Positions 59,701 to 64,000 of a stretch of 64,000 bases of DNA are shown here, one piece after another. This stretch comes from Cephalotus follicularis (taxonomy: Eukaryota; Streptophyta; Magnoliopsida; Oxalidales; Cephalotaceae): NCBI GenBank assembly GCA_001972305.1, contig BDDD01001610.1, positions 66,267 to 130,266 on the forward strand, read 5' to 3'. The translations under genes and the position numbers were made by a program. The notes under the pieces are model-generated. The model was not told where the DNA came from. It made no database searches and worked only from the letters and a program-made list of their open reading frames with translations. The stretch's first letter is position 1, and each line of letters opens with the position of its first letter.

Positions 59701-60718
59701 GCAATTGCAGAATTACTGTTAAACTACCCGCCAAAGCCGGTAGTAACTGATGCCTTTTCTATCATTCTTGGAGTGTAGGGTGATAGTTAGGTGGTGCACA
59801 GTTGGGGGCTAGGAGTTAGCGACATGTGACACCCAAACCACTGAACGACTGAATTGATTGTACCCTTGTGCGGTATCTTTGCATATGTACTGTTCATGGC
59901 CACTTGGCATGATTGCTTATATATTGGCACACTGAAATGATATTTTGATATAAACTGTCATACATAATTGCATTTATATATTCTCCTGCATACACTATCT
60001 TCCTGCTTAGCCAAGTGAGGACAACGGCTAACCCCTACCATTACAGATTGAGCAAGGACAGTCGGAACTTGCTGCCGAAGCTTTGGAAGCTTCTGTTTAT
60101 CGTTTTAAGGTTGTTATTTTACCATTGTTATGTACTGTAATGAACGAACGAATCATACTCCGTTTTATGATGTTTCCCTATGTTAAGGATAATTGAACTT
60201 GTAACCGCACGTAGTATGGGATGCGTGCGAAGACTTGTATTTTCATATATATTCTGGCTTATTGACTGCTTCCGCATACTGTTATATATTATTAAATGAT
60301 ATGCTGGAATGTATGTTTAATACTGATATCACCACATATGCTGGTCAAAGACGGGTAATGAAATAACGGGGTGTGACATTTTAATTGCCATTGTGTTCAC
60401 TGGTTTAGACGGCAGAACGCTTTGCACAAAGAGCAGGCGCTTTGTACTCCAAAGCGCAGACGCTTGAATCTGGGCGTCGACGGTTTGAGTGTTTCTTCCA
60501 CTTCTTCAAACGTTCCCACTGGTAGAACGCTTAGGCCCTGTGTCTCGACTGCCTGTTAAAGCGCTGACGATTTAAGCTTGGACGTCGACGGTCTGAGCAG
60601 TATCTGCAGAATTCTTGCTGTTTTGCTCACTTCATGGCATTCTTGCACATCAAGGAAACTTTGTTAAACACAAATATGTTATCATCAAAACTTAGGATTG
60701 AGACATAAAATGTCAACA
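56772..60718 (-). repeat. Sirevirus LTR fragment nested in the MITE and itself split by a solo LTR
   Basis: Left part 56772-57341 and right part 60379-60718, ending ATGTCAACA. Shared words with other Sirevirus LTRs include GGGTTCACTCCCC and the leader after CTCTCATAAGGTTGGATTTTAC. A TATA-like TATATATACAC on the minus strand lies near 57065-57080. GTCGAC-core motifs fill 57175-57330 and 60405-60600. The inner ~250 bp of the LTR is missing. Confidence 0.75.
57342..60378 (+). repeat. Solo Tekay-like LTR (3037 bp) with TTTTA target duplication
   Basis: It starts TGTAAGAACCGC and ends GGGGTGTGACA, with TTTTA on both sides (57337-57341 and 60379-60383). It is the same family as the G2 LTRs, in the opposite orientation. 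A TATA-like CCTATATCATCTG lies near 57865-57878. The upstream palindrome array has cores at 57515, 57536, 57564 and 57585. The downstream array has cores at 58646, 58666, 58686 and 58707. No coding remains; the short open frames are fortuitous. Confidence 0.9.
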
Positions 60719-61008
60719 AATATATATATATATATATATAATATATATATATATATATGAACTTTAAGTATAATAGTATGTTGGTCTTGAGTTTAAATCA
60801 TCATATTAACAAGTTTTGGTATATATTGGAACTGGGTTGGGGCGGGGCGGTGCAAGGGGACAAACTTTGCCCCAACTCCGTCCCCACAAACAGGGCAAAT
60901 TTTTGTCCCCACCCCGACCCCACTTTTAACCGGGGATCCCTGCCCCGATTTAAACGGGACGGGACGGAGAATGCGAAGACGGAGAAAATTATCATCCCTA
61001 AGTAGGGG

Positions 61009-61420
61009 TCACAAATGAGGTGACAATTTCATTTATAACTTTTTTCAAACATCAATTGGCTTTTCTAAAATATCAGTGATGATCTTTTTAAAATCACAAA
61101 TGAGATTTTGTCATCTCATTTATGACTTACTTCCTTACATAATTGTTCACATCCATTAAAAGTATAACTGATTAATAGGTATGAGCACTTTATAAAATTA
61201 CAAAAAAAAATTTGTTATCTTGTTTTTGACCTAACTTGTTTATACAAGAGATGTGAGCAGTTATTCGCATTTATTAATCCTTTAATATTAATATGGATGT
61301 TTGAGCAATTGAGGTAATAAATGAGATGGTAAAATCTCATGTCTGACTTTTTTGAAATATCAATTGATTTTTTTTAAAATATAATGGTGATCTTTTTAAA
61401 ATTATAAATGAGAACAAACA
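61009..61420. repeat. Two diverged direct copies of a ~95-bp AT-rich unit
   Basis: 61015-61103 (CATCAATTGGC, ATCAGTGATGATCTTTTTAAAAT, CAAATGAGATTTTGTCA) resembles 61318-61412 (TATCAATTGAT, AATGGTGATCTTTTTAAAAT, TAAATGAG) in the same orientation. A related AATGAGATTTTGTCA occurs at 56349-56363 on the other side of the split MITE. It is probably an old unrecognised repeat. Confidence 0.5.
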
Positions 61421-63400
61421 ATTACTCATATTTATTAATCTCTAAGTATTAAATAAAAAAATAATTATAAATAAGAGCTATATAATAAAAGAGATATATA
61501 CTGTGAAAATTAAAAAAATAATAAAATTGAAATTAGAGACGTAAAAAAAAAAAATCAAAAGGTTATACAAGTTCCAAGATAGAGAATTAGCTATACATGT
61601 GACATTCTGTATAATTTATTAAATCTGTACAATTTGCTATATAAGTGACAGATTGTTGCTTAGCAAACACTTTCCCTATAGCTTTGTATTGTAATATATA
61701 AAGAGTAATTTCGATCCTCCTGTTGAATCTAACCAAGAGGAGGTTGAATTACATAAATGCTAGGACTATAATAAACAACAATGAATTGAAGCAAATTAAG
61801 GACATCCACTGGGAAACACATCTAATTTAAGAATTTAACATCAATAGCGCCATTTCTTTAGCTGAACTAACATCCATCTATATAGTGCTACCTATTAATT
61901 CAGAAAACAAACAAAAAATTCATACTCCTAGATATTTTGTCCCAGTGATCAAGGCCCCGAATCAAGTCAAAAAATCTATATCGTTTTCCAAGTAAATAAT
62001 GGTAAAAGAATACTAGTTAGCATTTAGACCCTAAAAAAAGGGGACCACTTTCAACGTTCAAAGCTCAACCCTAAATTAGCCTACCTCACTCCAAGGACCA
62101 CACCCACATCAAACCCAAAAATAATTCACCCCCGTTCGACCCTAAAGCCATTCCAAGTCTGGAGTCCGTACAAATGGGTGGGTTAGTTACAACAAGTCCA
62201 AACTCGGACACCTATGGCTTTCCCATTCCCATATATAGACGCACAACATAACATGCGCAAAGAGACAAAGCAATTGATAACACACTGAATACCACACATA
62301 GAGAGAACTGACTACACCAATCTGGTATGGAATGGGTAACTTATTGCAATAATAAGAAAACAAAATGCCCTAAAAACATGGTGGGATCATCAACAACATA
62401 CACAAACAGAGTCCTACATAATGCGTGACTCGTATGTGAGAGAGGGAGACCACTGTTGCACATGCCCAAGGGCCCCATTATCACAATGTTTACCAGTAAC
62501 CACCACCCACCTAACGTAGGTCATCCAGGTCTCCACGTCAGCCATCAACATGACCAACTTTTTTCACGTTTGCACATATCAAATCTCAATCAATCTTCCC
62601 TCTGTTTCAGCACTCGATATTTTCTCAGTGCCAGGACAAACCGACCACTTTCAAGGGTCTGTCGTCACGCAAGCTCGCGTGGCCCATCACCATTGCCACC
62701 TCCTCCGCCCCATCAACACCGCCACTTGGAGTCATAATCGCGCATGGAGACTGCGCACTAACATTTGGACCCCACCACCCATACATAAACAAACGCACTA
62801 TCTTATCTAGTACACTACCTAACTTGTTAGTCCGTACCTTCAATCACATTTAAAAATTAGTATTTCCATTTTATAAATATAAAAAGGATTAAACACCCAC
62901 TGTAAATCATCAATGCTTTTTTAAGGTTGACATGGCAAGTTTAGGAATAATTGTTTTCAGTTTGACTTGTTGGTTAAGCCGCTAATTGTAGTGTTTTAAC
63001 AGATAAAGCCAGAGAATTAATTAGCAAACCGAAATAGCATAGAAAGACACAAAGGAAGGCACTCTCTATATCTTCTATATATTTTGATTAATTTAATTTC
63101 TGATACATTGGAAACATGAACCCAAAAAAAAAAAAAGAGGAAAAGAAAATTATCAAAGGAGAAACCAAAAAAAAAAAAAACTTAACATTAAAGTTAGATG
63201 CAATTGCACATGAACATCAAAAGATCCACAAAATAGTTGAGATATAGAACCAGAAGCTTAAAAGGAAAAATAAATATGTGGGAAAGGAAACAAATATACA
63301 TATAGAAGCAAAGTCATATCGATATTTATATATAACTCTCATATATATTTGTTGAGACTTTTTTTTTCCCCCTTATGTTAAAAAAAGAGAGGTGAGAGAT
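61421..63400. other. Intergenic DNA downstream of the Dof gene, no gene recognised
   Basis: Apart from A-rich runs (63123-63136 and 63167-63180) no repeat termini are seen. A plus-strand TATA-like CCATATATAGACGC (62229-62242) is followed by a leader-like stretch but no convincing coding region. The open frames at 62456-62843 overlap on both strands, have biased composition and resemble nothing known. The last few hundred bases should hold the 3' UTR of the Dof gene, but no clear polyadenylation signal was picked out. Confidence 0.5.
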
Positions 63401-64000
63401 TTACGGGAGATAGAGACTAGAGTGATTATGATCAGTCCACTGAGTTTGATTCCAGTACCCCTGATCAACGGCGTTAGGTAGATCAAAGAAAACATGATCA
63501 CCACCGCTCCCTTGCCAATCCAACGACCCAAATCCTCTTCCCCCTCCATTCCCTGATCTATTCTGCAACGCCGACAACTCAACCTGCACCGTCTGATCAA
63601 TCATCTCCTGCATCTTCATCTCATGCTGATCCTCCTGTTGTTGGTTTTGGTGTTGCCACAACATATTGTTGAACCCAAACGACAAAGTATCGTTCGTGGA
63701 AGTAATCAAGCTCGTGAAGCTCCCGATCTCCGAAAATATGCCGCCGCAATCCGGTCCTTGCTCGATCAAAGAATGTTCAAAGCTAGAGTTATTGTTATTA
63801 TTAGGGTTTACATGCTGCAAAAACTTTGAATCCTCGGTGTTGTGATCAGTATTATTATTAGTAGTACTATTATTCTGTAATAAGCTTGAGGAGTGCGCCG
63901 ACACTGCTTCAACAACGTTGGTGGTGTTGCTGGCGGTGACGGCGGGTGTAGCGGTGAGGCTAGAGCTTTCGCTACTAGAGTGAGATTGGGAGTGTGAGTT
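63401..64000 (-). CDS. DOF5.4: Dof zinc-finger transcription factor, C-terminal part (DOF5.4/OBP4-like), cut by the window edge
   Basis: An open minus-strand frame runs from the right edge to a TAA at 63401-63403, 199 codons with no interruption. The start and the Dof zinc finger lie beyond 64000. Three blocks match what I recall of Arabidopsis DOF5.4/OBP4: SHSSSESSSLTA near the edge, GGIFSEIGSF in the middle (about 63720-63755), and a C-terminal block with GFGSLDWQGSGGD, FDLPNAVDQGYWNQTQW and the end SLYLP. The region is rich in N, S and Q and includes a run of asparagines, as in Dof activation/regulatory tails. Dof proteins bind AAAG sites in the nucleus. In Arabidopsis OBP4 restrains cell-cycle progression and cell growth and affects root development. 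Orthology is inferred from the C-terminus only; a close paralogue is the main alternative. It is the only intact-looking host coding sequence in the window. Confidence 0.88.
   Translation of the reverse strand, partial: NSHSQSHSSSESSSLTATPAVTASNTTNVVEAVSAHSSSLLQNNSTTNNNTDHNTEDSKFLQHVNPNNNNNSSFEHSLIEQGPDCGGIFSEIGSFTSLITSTNDTLSFGFNNMLWQHQNQQQEDQHEMKMQEMIDQTVQVELSALQNRSGNGGGRGFGSLDWQGSGGDHVFFDLPNAVDQGYWNQTQWTDHNHSSLYLP

Larger units (their letters stand above)
56432..60999. mobile_element. hAT-like fold-back MITE split by LTR insertions
   Basis: The left arm is 56432-56720 and the right arm about 60725-60999. It starts AGGGGATGGCAACGGGGCG and ends AAATTATCATCCCT. AAGTA lies on both sides (56427-56431 and 61000-61004), shorter than the 8 bp expected for hAT. 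The arms are inverted copies: TATATACCAAAAATTGTTAATATG on the left parallels the reverse complement of 60800-60830. They meet in TA-rich runs (56700-56720 and 60720-60760). The rest (56721-60718) is younger LTR sequence. The GGGG/CCCC-rich words are typical of a widespread dicot MITE group. Confidence 0.65.

Noticed and set aside
62456-62843. Overlapping open frames on both strands in the gene-proximal intergenic region
   Set aside because: Short, compositionally biased, mutually overlapping, and without recognisable domains or a clear promoter arrangement.

Overview
The window is nuclear DNA from a flowering plant, most likely a eudicot. It is AT-rich and filled with nested plant LTR retrotransposons (Ty1/copia Sirevirus-like and Ty3/gypsy chromovirus-like). 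The only host gene is at the extreme right edge: the 3' end of a Dof transcription factor that closely resembles Arabidopsis DOF5.4/OBP4. No rRNA, tRNA, CRISPR array or bacterial-type operon is visible. The species cannot be named from the sequence.

Layout. (1) 1-23037: one Sirevirus-like copia element on the minus strand. Its 3' LTR runs off the left edge and its 5' LTR is 21749-23037. Its pol region was split by a gypsy element (2574-14660, target duplication GATAC). Both junctions were later duplicated, giving a perfect 1422-bp tandem repeat on the left and a 2791-bp-offset repeat on the right. The gypsy element has lost much of its inside, and a solo LTR (7091-9253, target duplication AACAT) lies in it. 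(2) 23038-26120: gypsy LTR pieces, a hAT-like MITE with an 8-bp target duplication, and a diverged local duplication. (3) 26121-53023: a plus-strand gypsy element (G3). A minus-strand Tekay-like gypsy (G2, 27401-36092, target duplication AGCTG) sits in its 5' LTR, and a minus-strand relative of G3 (G4, 42416-52542) sits in its 3' LTR. (4) 53024-54890: LTR fragments, including a Sirevirus LTR. (5) 55102-56005: a TIR element. 56432-60999: a fold-back MITE that contains a Sirevirus LTR fragment, which contains a solo Tekay-like LTR (57342-60378, target duplication TTTTA). (6) About 61000-63400: mostly TE-free intergenic DNA, then the Dof gene on the minus strand, continuing past the right edge. 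All retroelement coding regions are fossils with multiple disabling changes.

The most interesting signal is not a gene. The LTRs carry clustered, degenerate short motifs around their promoters. The Tekay-like LTRs have arrays of ACAGTCGACTGT-type palindromes spaced mostly 20-21 bp apart (two helical turns), with one array upstream of the TATA-like box and another about 800 bp downstream. Sirevirus LTRs from a different superfamily, and a second gypsy LTR family, carry arrays of AAGCGTCGACGCTT with the same GTCGAC core and similar spacing. The Sirevirus has a further array between pol and its accessory ORF. A third LTR family (G3/G4) instead has a TGGGCC/T array with roughly 30-bp spacing upstream of its TATA box. 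This looks like a shared LTR promoter architecture that deserves genome-wide testing.
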